From Thamnaconus septentrionalis (Eukaryota > Chordata > Actinopteri > Tetraodontiformes > Monacanthidae): DNA of 64,000 bases. A program made the translations under genes and the position numbers. The stretch spans positions 8,484,361 to 8,548,360 of the forward strand of contig CM020501.1 of assembly GCA_009823395.1 (NCBI GenBank). The letters run 5' to 3'. Each line of letters begins with the position of its first letter. Position 1 is the stretch's first letter. This document shows positions 34,522 through 46,831 of this stretch, one piece after another. Below the pieces are notes generated by a model. That model saw only the letters and a list, made by a program, of their open reading frames with translations. It did not search any database and had not been told where the DNA came from.

Positions 34522-37500
34522 TTAGAATCCTAGCCAACCCTCTTTTGAGAAGGGTTTGAGGTGTTTGTGTTCGAACTGGACAGTTGCGTTCAGGATTGGG
34601 GCCGCTGTAAACTCCACATAGCACAGATCTGAGCTGCAGGGAGCCTCCTCCAGCTCCAGGACGGTCACATTGTTGAGTGCAGTCGTGCTGAGAATGGTGG
34701 CAGGGACAAATAGTGTCTCCTGAGGGCCTCTAGCTGGCCAGTAACGGCCCATGTTGATTCCATTAATCCAAACTTGACCCTGGGGGAGAAAAAAAACAAG
34801 ACCAGAAATTAGTTTAGTGGATCTAGGAAACACCAACTTGATAAAATCACTTGCTAACTTTACTCCAAAGTTGCATGAGGAGAGATGTCAATGCCATACA
34901 TTTACATATGGGCTTTTCAGCAATGTTTTCCACTGCTGAAGACCATGATTTTTAAGCTTATTAACAGTATTTTTATTTAATAGGAAATAGATAAAACAGT
35001 GAACAATAATTATTTATATTTTGGAATATTCTGATAGAACTGAAAATACAAATCATCACAGTGCAAGGTCTACTTGACAAAGTGTATTATTTAAATAGGA
35101 GAATATGGTTACTGTCTGTTTGTCTTCTATATATTTTGGACAAAAAGGAATTAATCTGTTTTATGTGCTCATGAATTAACCTCATCAATGAAGTAAAAAA
35201 ATAAATAATCTCAAAACACTTCTAAAAGCTAATTTATTTGATCTAAAAATTCCTAATATTTATCAAAAACAATAATATTAAAAAAAAAAAAAGCAAAAAA
35301 AATTCTGTTGCTGTCTATCTGCCTATGTCTCTCTGTGCATGAGTGACATGCCTTTCTCCACTTGGGCAGTTTGATGTAGGTGTCCTGGGGCAGATCTGGG
35401 ATGCCGTCAGGAATGATGAAGTTTCCCTCGTAGAAGGTTGGGAGAGAAAGATTAGGTGGCTGAGGTGCTTCTCTCATCTTTGATGGACCAAGAAGGCCCT
35501 GACTGAGCACCTGATCAATACTGAGACTGTACATGGTCCAGTCTTGAAGTATGTTCTTCCCCAGAGTCAGGTTGGACACGAGTCCCTGGACAGTAAAGGA
35601 ACGAGACAAGCAAAACAAAGTAGAATAATAAATCTATGAACAGAGAGTCAGGTAAAATTCCTCTGCAGAGATCTGCCCCAGCTTCTTGAGTGCCACAATC
35701 TTCAAGTTGAATGGTCATTTTAAAATGGAACAGCAAAAATCCACCAAGCAAAACCTTAAAGTCGTTGATGTGACGTCCGTAGTTGATCCGGCCCATGTTC
35801 TCCACCAGGAGGTCCAGCTGACTGCCATTTTTTCCAGTCACGTTGACAGTTAAGGCGATGTCCCTCTCAAGAACCCCAACAGCCACCTTGAGAAGAAGAA
35901 AGAGTTAGCGTTGTACATGTAAGCACAGAGGCATGGTGTCAAGTAGCAATGTACAAATTCATTTTAATACGTTCATTCAAATTCATTAACATGTTGGGCA
36001 AAATTCCTTAGTTTGAACTGGATGAGAATAGCTAATAACCTGTTTAGTTTCATTTTAGGGGCTCTGTGGAGTTTTTAGTTAAGATAAGTCATCATTTATA
36101 TTTATATACATTTTATATATCAAATTCCAAAAATCAGTCTATGTGAGACCTTTGTTTTTGTTTTCTGGTTGTGAACAACTGGATAAAGGCTACTGCAACT
36201 GTTTAGCACAGGCAGATTAAATCAGCAAGCAAACAAACAGATATCTTATTACTCTGGAGTTATGGACCCTGTTGTCGTATACTTTGTCGCCTGACTCACT
36301 CCGTCCACAGACACGTAGGCTCTATCGTGGATGCCGTTCAGGGGGGATGACAGGGGAGTCGGAGCGCTGCAGTCGACCGGTAGAGTTGTCCTGTACAGCA
36401 CAAAACCAAACGCCTACAAACAGAGAATCACATTGAGAAAAAAACAACAACAAAACACAACAACATACTGTCTTGTGTATTTAAGAATACCTGGCCGAGT
36501 TCGATGAAGGTCTGGGGATACGTGCTTTTCACAGGGCCGGAGTAGGAGAGTTTGTCCAAGGCACTGACAACAGTATGGAGCTGTGGCGACAGAGCAGAGC
36601 TTCTCCCATTTGTATTGGTCAGAAGGGTGAGGATAGTTTAAAAGGTCAAACAGAGCGCGATAAATGGCTGTGTACCCTCTTCATTGCGACACGTCCATAT
36701 GCATACTTTGGTGTCGATGGAGGCATCAGCCCCTCCGGTATCTTGCGGTACTTTTGTGGGGGAAGAAAAACAAACATTGGGAGAGAAGATTGTGTTTCAT
36801 CAAGACGTGAACAAAGTGCAATCAAATTGGCGAGAGCTGCACAGCTGAATTTGCGTTCTCACCATCTTGATAACCTTTTGAATGGCAAAGTACTTCTCTG
36901 TGAGGTCTCCCGCCTCCGAGAGCGGGGCGTCGTAGTCGTAACTGGTGGGCTGAGCGCCGTACGGTGAGTTGGCACCTGGGGAGTTGGGAGAACATCAGAT
37001 GGTGATTTTGTTTATTTGCAGCCAGGTGGCTCGGCTGTTGGACGCACTACCTCACTCACCGTTCCAGTAGCCAAAATTCGTTCCCCCTATAAACATGTAT
37101 CTGCCAGGAGAGACGAGAAAGTCAAACTAAGCAATAGTTGTTTCAGTGATTTAGATTCCAACCAAGTAGGGAAGAGAAAACAAACAGCAGAGGCATCGGA
37201 ATTCAGGCCGACGGACAAAAACTCACAGATTGACGTTTGCTCCTGCAGCCAGGATCTCATTTAGAGACTTTGCCACCATGGCAGTGGACACAATCGAGTG
37301 AGGTGATCCCCAGTGGTCCAGCCAGCCGGTGTAGAACTCAGAGTTCACCTGGAAATGGTCAAATGGTAAATGGACTGCAGTTATATAGCACTTTTCCGCA
37401 CATTCATGGTTCAACCATTCAAAGCAAAGAGGCAAGAGAACTCTTACCAGCGGTCCGTGAGGCTCAGCATATCTCTGCACTTCAAAGGCAGCGGTTACAT

Positions 37501-40500
37501 TTGCACCTGTTCGAGAGAAATCGAACATAAGCTCATTTGACCTCCTCTTGGCTTGTGACTCCTACTTAAATAGTTTGTTCATGTAAAACCTGTGACACAC
37601 CATAAATGCATAGAGGTGCCATATCTTGACATAGTCTAGTCTTTTTACAGTTTAAAAAATATACAAACAATAACAAGGAAAACTAATATTATACAATGCA
37701 GGAGACAGAAAACCAAATGGGGTTATTTGAAGCCTCCACCTACAATTAAGTTCAAATAACACATGTTCTAGAGAACAAAGAGAACAAATAATGAACATAC
37801 AAAACAAAAATATGAGCATACATGAGGACACCTGGATTGACTCCAGAGCAAATACTAATGGTAGTAATGGTTATGTCACTATGAGTAAAAGAAATAAAAC
37901 ATGGATATATGGACAAAAATACATAGGAAAATGCAGTGACAGAACAGCTGGTGGGAAAAGCCATTCCATAATTTGGTGCCCCCAAATTATGGAATTATCT
38001 AAAATTGACGTCTGTAAGAGATTTAGGAGGATGAAGAGAACACGATCACTGGTGCTGCGTTCCAACATAGAAAAACCCCAAGACAAACAACAACAAGACA
38101 ACATCAAAGCAAAAGAAAACTAATGTGTCACATCATGAAACTTTAACCCTTAACTGGCAACATTACAAAACAGATTAAAATTTGACAACCCTGGCTCAGC
38201 TGGATTGCTAAAAATTAAACTTTGAAATTGCCTTTCAAATTTTCCTCCCCTTTACAAATGATTTTACTTGTTATTACATGGTTGTGCCAGATAATAAGTC
38301 CAAAGGGTTTGAGTAAATTTCCAGCAGGCTAGGAGAAGACTGACAACTACCTGGGCCAAAGTCCACAGTGGTGTAGAGACCCCGTATTGTGCCACACTTC
38401 AAATAGCCCAGGCCTGCTCCGTCAGTGGTGAAGAGCACCACTTTGTTCCCAAGGTGAGACCGGAACAGCTTGGAAAGGTGGCGCAAGTAGTTGTAGTCAC
38501 AGGCGAAATAGCTGCCATATTCATTTTCCACCTAAGGAAAGACATCAGAGGGGGCGGAATTATTTCCACAGACGGTCAACAGCATGATTTTATCGATATA
38601 CACCTTGAACAGACTCGTCCCTCACCTGCACTGTTATAATAGGACCACCGTTCTGGTAGAGAAACGGCTTGATCATGGGGAGCAGCTTGCCCATCCATTT
38701 GTCTACTGCCGCAATGTAATCTGAGAAATACACACACACAATTGACTTGCTCACTGTGGCCACTGGAACTGGGGCTACATGTGATTTCTTTCCTTAAAGC
38801 TAACCTGCATCTGAGGAACGCAGTACAATGTCCTTCTTTTTGAGAAGCCATGCTGGAAGCCCACCCTGGATGATGAAAGAGGTGCAAAGATTGTCATCAG
38901 AGGTTTAAATCAGGTGTAATACAATAAACGCAAAAATATCAATACACCTGTATAAATAGAAACCCTGCATTTTCTAACAGTCCAAAAAGACTTTATAAAC
39001 AAATCAAAGCGGGCTGCACTGACCATGTCCCACTCGGCACATATGTACGGTCCAGGTCGGAGGATGACCAACAAACCAATGTCATTGGCCAGCTGAAGGA
39101 AATACTCCAGGTCCCTGTCCCCACTGAAGTTGTACTGTCCGGGAGACTCTTCATGGTAGTTCCAGGGGATGTACCTTCAACACAAGACAATATCAGTCAA
39201 AAACACACCTTCAGGTTGCATCAGATTGCTGCATGCGGTGAGTTGACACGTGTCATCTGCAGGAAAACAGTTCTGGGAGCCACGATGTAAACTTGTGTTA
39301 TTTGCTTGTCTGTGATTGGTATCATATTCACTGCGAGACAAAAAAAACGATGTATGTATTATGATACAATGCATAGAAACAATAAGATTAATAAATGGAC
39401 ACATATTACATTAATTGTACATGCTTTCGTTGCAAAAAAGCAACATTTTCTGCCTTACTCAAAATTAGCCTACGATCGAAAGACATGGCGAATAACAGTT
39501 GAATCATCAAAGTGCCCCAACGGTCTACGGACTATGGGAGTGACGTGACGTGTGACAAAATTAGCTAATTTCATTCAAAAAATTCCTACACGTTTTTTTT
39601 TTTTTTGTTTGAATTAGCCAAAAACAGATTGAATGCCTCATGAAAACATTTTTAGACCTGTACTGTAGGTTTATTACTGTGATATACCACAGCACACTAC
39701 AGTGCAAACAATCTTACATTCTTAATCTCAACAATCGTTACATCGCACTTAATATGTCCAGTTTTATGTAGTTATTGCAAAATTTACCAACACAAGTCAT
39801 CCAACAATATTTACACACACACACACACACACATACATACTGTATATACACACAGTATATATATATGTATATATATTTGGATATTCTATGGACGGGAGAT
39901 GAAATTGTGAGAATAGTGTGATTTGCAAAGCAATAAAGATAAACAATTATTCCTTTGTTGGTGTTACAACAGCTCATGGCCACAAACACAAATGAGCAGC
40001 GGCTTAGACCCAAACAGTGAGAGTGTTCTGAGGTGAACCTACGTCTGGACGGCATTCAGTCCCGCCATGTACATCTTGAGTAGCCGGTCCTTCCAGTAGA
40101 CCCTGGGGATCCTGCTGTAGTGCATGCTTCCCGATATGTAGCGAAACCTTTCCCCATCTTTCCGAAAGCAGTCCCTCTTGTAATCCACGCTGAACGAGCG
40201 AGGCGCTCCGAGCTGAAAAACACCACACCCATCCATCAACTCTGTTCAAACAAAACCAGCCACTTGCCATTTATAGAGAGTTTAACTGGTCTGTCACACG
40301 TTCCTTATTATGCTTCCTAAATTGGTTGTGTTTTTGGCACAGGCCAGACTCATCAGCTGACTGGCAGAGATCTGAAACATACTCGGTGACTATGAGACAG
40401 CTGTGACTAATACTTCAGTAGAATATTCAAAATCTACAAACCACACGTGCTGTTTCTAAGGGGATGCACACACTATTCTACTGAGTTTCTGGTAATTACA

Positions 40501-41161
40501 ATGCAGTACACTTGTAATCTGCCTATATGCTTTTAACTGAAATTGAACTTCCATAATATTCTGGCTTTGGCTGAAAATATCTTTCACTCGGTCTAATTGA
40601 CAGAAAGGAAATTAGCTGCATTCTTAGTTAATAACCCCGTTGACTTTAAGCCATAAAGTCAAATATTTGTTGACTTCAGACAGCAATAACAGTTTATTAT
40701 GTTTATTTTACAGAAGGATATGGCACAATATAGCTGTTTTTTTAAATCAATCTTTTGTCTTAATCTTGTATTTATCGTTAATTAAAGATGACTACCATTC
40801 CCAGATTACTGACCATTCATAGCCATGCCTGCCAGTTCACCCGTTGAATAGATCACTGTAGATTGACCAAAACACTTGAATAATGGTGAAAATCTCAACC
40901 TTTGTTCATTGAAAAACGTGTTCCAGTTGTCATGCTGCTATTTAATCGCTGTAGGCTCACCACTCATTCTGACAAGAGGCAGCATATTCTTCAGGTCGCA
41001 CAGCTTCTTATAAAAGCGCCCTGGAGGACTGTTTTAAGTAGTTCTCAGTCCTTAACATACGTCAGCCTGTGCTTCAGAGAGGACAGAAGTTAAGTGGGAC
41101 TCACTGATTGTGCAGACAGCAGCAGGAGCAGCAGTAAGCTTCCGTATCTGAGCAGAGGCAT
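34522..41161 (-). CDS. glb1: Lysosomal acid beta-galactosidase
   Basis: Sixteen minus-strand exons: 41161-41105, 40212-40043, 39174-39024, 38865-38805, 38720-38626, 38531-38351, 37506-37448, 37348-37227, 37100-37060, 36975-36863, 36750-36676, 36580-36491, 36413-36300, 35886-35755, 35585-35352, 34779-34522. All phases agree, giving 650 aa (human 677). Residues 1-19 or so form the signal peptide. The glycoside hydrolase family 35 barrel holds the acid/base Glu182 (VENEYGSY) and nucleophile Glu262 (NSEFYTGW), aligning with human Glu188 and Glu268. The C-terminal beta domains keep [20 protein letters not shown]. It removes terminal beta-galactose from GM1 ganglioside and glycoproteins in lysosomes. 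The donor after 35352 is GC rather than GT. The extreme C-terminus is shorter than in human. Confidence 0.95.
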
Positions 41162-41867
41162 TCTGGGTCCGCCGTCCTCTTCTGATTCGTAATTACATTA
41201 ACCACAGAAATGTCCCTTCCCGTGTGAATACCTCTCCACGAATGACTACTCACAGCTGGTATCTTCCTAGAAGGTACCGTGCATCACAAGTTACGGAAGT
41301 GAAATCATGTGACGCTTAGTGGCGCAGCGCAGGGACGCCTTTTGATCAATAGATGGCAGTGTTACGCCTTTTATTTGGAGTTTAAATGACAAAGACGTCT
41401 AAACTTACTAATATATAGAATCTATATAAATATTTAGAGGGCACCGACAGTAAGTTTTACCTACCTACCTACCTGGGATAGAAATGTGACAAAGAACATG
41501 ACACGGTATGATCCCGTGTGATACATAAAATATCACACACACTTCTTACAAGTTGTTGTTTATTCGAATCATAAGTGTATGACGTAGGGGTGAGTGGACT
41601 GAGGGTCAGGATTAACAGGAGAGTGTCCAGTTATGTTTGTGGAGTTGACTTGTTTGTTCAAATTTCCTTTATACTTTTTAATATTTCGTTTTTGGCCATA
41701 CACTCGAGACAAGGTGTGTGCAGTTCACACTCCAGACCAAAGGAGGCAGTAGTTACCCTGGCGTTGTTTACTATGCAGCGGAAGTGACATAAAGTCCACA
41801 ATACCGTCGTAAGCTACACGTGGGGAGCCTGCGGTGATGGTGTGGTGAAACAAACTCCACTAACATC
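41162..41867. promoter_or_regulatory. Shared glb1/ccdc86 intergenic promoter region
   Basis: The start codons of glb1 (minus) and ccdc86 (plus) are 706 bases apart in head-to-head orientation. Both genes are broadly expressed housekeeping types. No TATA box is evident near either start. A bidirectional promoter is inferred from the layout. Confidence 0.6.
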
Positions 41868-43587
41868 ATGTCAAGGAGGCAAAAAACTGTGTCAGAAGAC
41901 CGGAGCGGCCCTGGAGGGGAGGAGGTGGTGCCGGAGACCAGGACGACCCGCAGCGGCCGCAGAGTGCGCACTCCTGCCGCGCTGCTGGACCAAGAGCCCC
42001 TGGTGAGAACTCCTGCGAGGAGAACGAGGAGGTCGGCCCTCCAAGAGTTGCAGGTAGAAGTAGAGAAAAACACCACGGCGACGGAGCCAAGACCAGCAAG
42101 TTTGCCGGAGGAGAACCTCAGCAAGTCCGGTGAAACGGAGCCACGTGTCGGCACAGACCCGGTGGAGCTGCCAGCAGAGGCTGCAGAGGATTCACACAGA
42201 ACCCAAGATGACGGACATGTGGCCGGACCGACACCGGTCGAGACCGCTCCGACGAACGCCGCTACCGTCCCGTCCAAGAAGCCCCGTTTGGACTCGGGCA
42301 AAAAACAGACCCCGGTGATTCCTCTAGGAAAACCCAAGTCCGGTCGAGTGTGGAAGAACCGCAACAAACAGAGGTGAGAACGTCGGCGTGGCAGCAACGT
42401 CACACCTGACACTCAGCTGACGTCACAGAGTGGAAGCGTTCTTTGGTGGTTTACACCATTGACTTATTAGGTTTAACATTTCCAAAAGGATGTCAGTCTT
42501 GTAACTCTTTAAAACCGAAGTAATGTAGGCATTTATAAGGTTCTTCTGGGGTCAAGTCACCTGATGAAATTCCAGCTCATCGTCAGTTAGAATGTCAAAC
42601 TGCAACTTGATTGTGAGAGTATGAAGGGTCAGTTGAGGTGTACTTGAATCTAGTAATATGTACCTTAGGAGGAGTCAGAGAAGAGATCTATATCACAGAA
42701 CAGAGTTGATGAATGCATAAAACCAATAGCACGGATTTCTCGGGGTGTCAGAATAAAAAGTGAGCCTGACGTGTGTTTTGTTCTCAAGGTTCTCCGCAGT
42801 GGTGAGAGACAAACAGCTGTGCTCCTCCTGGGAGAAGAAGATGGAGGCAAAGCGGGAGAAGGATCTGGTGAAGCAGTACTCTCTGCAGCTCAAAGAGGAC
42901 AAGGCCCGGGAGAAGGAGGTGAGCTGGCGCTGTTTCAGGTCTCAACACTGGTCACGTAAACGCTTGCACTCGTGTGACATCCTTGCCCCCCACCTCGTCT
43001 GTATCTGTAGGAGAAGCGGAAAAGGAGAGAGGACAACCTGAAACGTCGCGCTGAGAACGAACGCAAAGCAGAGATTGTCCAAGTGGTGAGTCCAACTGCT
43101 GCACCAGTCCATATTTCTTGGAGTTCAATTTCATGGCTCTTTATAGTTGGTTATAGTTATAGAAGATTTGATACTTTTATTATAAAAGAATCCTTACTTC
43201 TCATTAATGTATGATCTGAAATTATCATATCTATCACTATCTTGAAAGACACCAAGAGCTTCAAAAACAAAACAATTCAAATACTGCTACAAATATTTTT
43301 ATTTCCAAATTTACCAAATTGATTTAATCTATGAAAAAGCTAATGTCATTGTTAGCAATTACCAGTACTAGCACACAATCTCTCCAGTCGTTGTTGCGAC
43401 CTGTTCACATTTTCCTTTGTCGTTCCAATCGCAGATTAAGAACACAACAAAAATCAAGAGGATGAAGAAGAAACAGCTGAGGAAGATCGAGAAGAGAGAC
43501 ACGCTGGCTCTGATGCAGAAGGCGCAGAAGCAGAATGCAAAAGGCAAAGTGCAGAAAAACAATAAGGGTGACCAAGATTTAACCTAA
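41868..43587 (+). CDS. ccdc86: Coiled-coil domain-containing protein 86 (cyclon)
   Basis: Four exons: 41868-42373, 42789-42918, 43011-43085, 43435-43587. Phases are consistent, giving 287 aa. The N-terminal half is disordered, rich in Arg, Glu, Pro and Thr. The C-terminal half is the conserved Cgr1/CCDC86 domain: GKPKSGRVWKNRNKQRFS, SWEKKMEAKREKDL, a basic coiled coil (EKRKRREDNLKRRAENERKA), then KKKQLRKIEKRDTLALMQK. This matches human CCDC86 closely at the C-terminus. The related yeast Cgr1 acts in 60S ribosome biogenesis, and the vertebrate protein is nuclear/nucleolar. A poly(A) signal is at 43600-43605. Confidence 0.93.
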
Positions 43588-43605
43588 ACACTGGGAGACA
43601 ATAAA

Positions 43606-45479
43606 ATCTATATGTGCAGTGTTTTTTTTGCCTTCATGTTTTATTGTTAAATGTTCTGAATTAAAGCCTTTTCACTCTAAAAGCTTTTTTTTGAAGTTTA
43701 AATTTGTTCTGAAAAATAAAACGCGTTGACGCACAACTGAAGAATGTGCATTCTGCTGTTGTGAAGTTGAAGGTAAATAGATCAGCCGTGATTGATCAGC
43801 CAGTTCTTGTCTTACGCCTCCTAAAACTATCTGTGGTGCTGTTGCTATGGGAAGATTCTTTGGAGAAGTACAGGGACCATTTCTCAGATTTTTTGACATG
43901 CTGAGAGAATGAGCTGATCAAGACAAACACCAGCTTCGGTCCCAGCTAAGATGTGTTTGGGGCTGGACACTTTAGTCATGGGAAAACATGTGACTGGTAC
44001 CAAGCTACCAGTTGACAGTATACAGAGTGCAAACATTCACATCATGTGTATGTTCACAGTGATGGAGATGTCACATGGAAAATAACTAACTACTGAGTGG
44101 GACAGTTTTTAAGGACACATTTATACACAATGCTTAAATTGATCAGATCTGTCATTAAGAAACAAAAACAAGATGCTTAATAAATCTTTTAAAGAAAATG
44201 TTAATAGTACTTTGAATTCACCTTTTTAAACCTAGATTTGAGACGCTCAAACCTACATTTTTTTTGTTCAGGACATAACTATACTCATACATTTTACTCT
44301 GGAAAGAATAATGTGCTTTTCATTATTTTTTTGTTTTGTTTCATAAAGTAGTTAATTCTGAAAATGCACGTATAATGATAATTGTGTATTTTAGCTTTGA
44401 AAATATCCTTTCTGTTAAACTGCTTATATGTACTGGTTAATTAACTATAACTTAGGAAAAAAGGTTAAAAAATGAGTATGTTCACCCTTGAGTCCATAAC
44501 CCTTTCATACTGTTGCGGCAAAGAAATTTGATGATGTTGCCTTCGTAACAAGCCAACACAGTAGCATAGTAATTTTCTGTTGTGTCTCTTGAGATTAGAG
44601 TGGATTCTGCTCAACACAAAGCAGATTTCCTGCCCGAGATGAACAGAAAATGCTGTTCAGTCCTACAATGTGGATGGGTTTATTCAAACTGCCCAGCGAT
44701 TGGATGGCATACTTTTGAGGAGAAGAGCCCTGATTTTAAAACAAAATGATTTTCAAATAAAACATTTTTCATAGCAACCATGACAAGCTAAACTATAAGA
44801 TAAAAATAATTAAGATCAAAAATAATTATTTGATGCTAGAAATAAGCTGATAAAGGGGATTTTTTAACCAGCGTCATAAAAATGATCAAGTACCTAAATG
44901 ATTTTGAAGGATATTATTGAACAAAATAGATACCAGTCAAATTATTCTGGTAAAAAAATAATGAAGATTTTCATTTGTGTTGCCAACAGACTTGAAACAA
45001 ATTGAATGCAAGTGTTTGACAAGACAAAACAAACAGTTAAGAAAGAAATCATTTTTGATATGGGGGTGGTGCTCATTCTGATCCCCAACATTGTGACATT
45101 GTCATTACATCCAGCTTGTGATGCAGCATCAGTGGATGAGTCACAAGATTCACAGCAACAAAGTTGCGCACAAAGGCACCTCACCTGCTGCTCACCTTTA
45201 TTCTCATTCCATGGTCCACACACGGAACAGCACTCGTGCACATTATTCATAAGTGTCGCGCGCACACTGCTGCCATTGTGCCACGCAGTGAAGCTGGTTT
45301 GTCACCGGTCTTCTCTGACGACCCTTTGAGTTGCTCTAAACAAACAAAAAAAAAAGTTGTTTGTGGGACAAAGCAAATTGTTACACTCAGGTGATGGATG
45401 TGGAAGAAACAGCCATTCTTCATGTGGAACAAAACGTCGGGTTTCTCTCATGACATTTTTCCACCACTGCCGCTCACCT
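43606..45479. other. Intergenic region downstream of ccdc86
   Basis: A/T-rich, with no recognised exon. The distal part is the upstream region of the small glycoprotein gene. Overlapping short frames on both strands near 45000-45330 have no family signature. Confidence 0.5.
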
Positions 45480-45487
45480 TATAAAAG
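45480..45487 (+). promoter_or_regulatory. TATA box of the small glycoprotein gene
   Basis: TATAAAAG lies about 220 bases upstream of the coding start. It is followed by a putative non-coding first exon ending at 45622 (AAACT before GTGAGT). The distance to the first exon is plausible for a start near 45510. Confidence 0.55.
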
Positions 45488-45700
45488 TGGAGACGCGGTG
45501 CAGGGGTCACATCTCTGCGTGGACAAGCTGCAGGAGGACGGTAACCCGGCCGGGGACAAGGTCGTGCGCAGATCAGATCCAGAGGACATCCGGAGTACTT
45601 TTGAAAACCTCAATCTCAAACTGTGAGTACGGAATGGAACGATAGCTCGTCTTTAGTTGCATAAAGTCAGAAAGTAACTTTTTCTTTTAACATCTTGTAG

Positions 45701-46399
45701 ATGTCACAAAGGTCTAAAATGCTGCTGCTGCTGACAATCCTGGTGCAACTCCTGATCCTCGGTGAGTGACAGTGACCACCCCGGAATTCAAAATCGTTAA
45801 AGCAATCCACACGGTGGACCACATGAGGAGCCCACAGGCCTGTTCTAAAAAATAGCACAACTTGTTGAGCTGCGTCTGAAATTCAATTTTATCCAACGTT
45901 AATTGTCATTGTTGATAATGATTGAGAATTCATTAATGTGACTGAGTGTCTTCAAATACATCAGTATCATTAATAATAATATAGAAGTATAGGCTGACTG
46001 ATGAAATGTGATATTTCAGAAGAGTGTAGCAAACTGGATGACTTTCATATGACTCAGTATCAGTGAAGTAGCTCTCAGGTTCAAAGAGGTTGGTGACTTC
46101 TAGGTTAAAAGCTCCATCTCGGTTTGAGCTGCGTCTTTCTTTTTACAGTATCAGTGAACTGCCAGAACTCCACTGAGGCCAACAGCACCGTGACCTCCGC
46201 AACTAACAGCACCGTGACCTCCGCAACTAACAGCACCGTGACCTCCGCAACTAACAGCACCGTGACCTCCGCAACTAACAGCACGGCCAACTCCACGGCC
46301 ACCAGCATCGGCGGCACACACCCAGGAATCATGTTCATTAGCGGCCTGCTGGCATGTTACTTCAATATTACCCTCTACAAGATGTTCTTCAGAATCTAA
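45701..46399 (+). CDS. Small mucin-like N-glycoprotein with NSTVTSAT repeats
   Basis: Coding exons 45701-45761 and 46149-46399 give 103 aa; a start at 45719 would give 97. A non-coding exon is likely at about 45510-45622. The N-terminus has a signal peptide (MLLLLTILVQLLIL). The body holds four perfect 24-bp repeats (46181-46276), each encoding NSTVTSAT with one N-glycosylation sequon, then degenerate NST/NSTAT units. The C-terminus (PGIMFISGLLACYFNITLY) is hydrophobic, suggesting a GPI signal or membrane anchor. A CT microsatellite starts soon after the stop, and an AATAAA is at 46826-46831. I do not recognise an ortholog. Architecture recalls tiny sialomucins such as CD24 or CD52, but that is a comparison of form only. 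Confidence 0.65.
46181..46276 (+). repeat. Four perfect 24-bp coding repeats
   Basis: Four identical in-frame copies, starting at 46181, 46205, 46229 and 46253. Identity at third positions points to recent expansion. Confidence 0.95.
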
Positions 46400-46407
46400 C
46401 TGCGAGG

Positions 46408-46410
<3 letters not shown>

Positions 46411-46470
<60 letters not shown>
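46411..46470 (+). repeat. CT microsatellite in the 3' UTR of the small glycoprotein gene
   Basis: About 30 CT units, starting about 12 bases after the stop codon. Confidence 0.95.
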
Positions 46471-46473
<3 letters not shown>

Positions 46474-46831
46474 AATTAGAATAGAAGTATCACTTGTGCC
46501 TCAACATTTATACTCAGACATGCCAAGCTATGAGCAGGCACGCTGTTGATAGTTTTTGGGAAAAAGCTAGGTGATCCAGTGTGGTAAAGTGCTACAATAA
46601 GGGTTGTGTGGAGTTTAAGATTAAGCCGATTTGTCTTTTTCGACCGATGCATTTGAAAAGCTGTGTTAGTTATATTTAAGGTTGGCTGTTATCAAGGTTG
46701 GTTATTATTCTTGACAGTATTTTTCTAATCTTTTTTTTCCTGAAACCAAAATTGTTAAACGTAATTTCTAACTTTTAATCAACCTTTCAAACCGTCCCTC
46801 AAAATGTTGTTACAGCAGAAGGACAAATAAA

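Noticed and set aside
41771..42412. 213-codon minus-strand frame
   Set aside because: Antisense shadow of the first ccdc86 exon, which has homology and good splice sites.
45006..45329. Overlapping open frames on both strands upstream of the small glycoprotein gene
   Set aside because: Mirror-image frames of one sequence without family motif; the region looks like upstream regulatory DNA.
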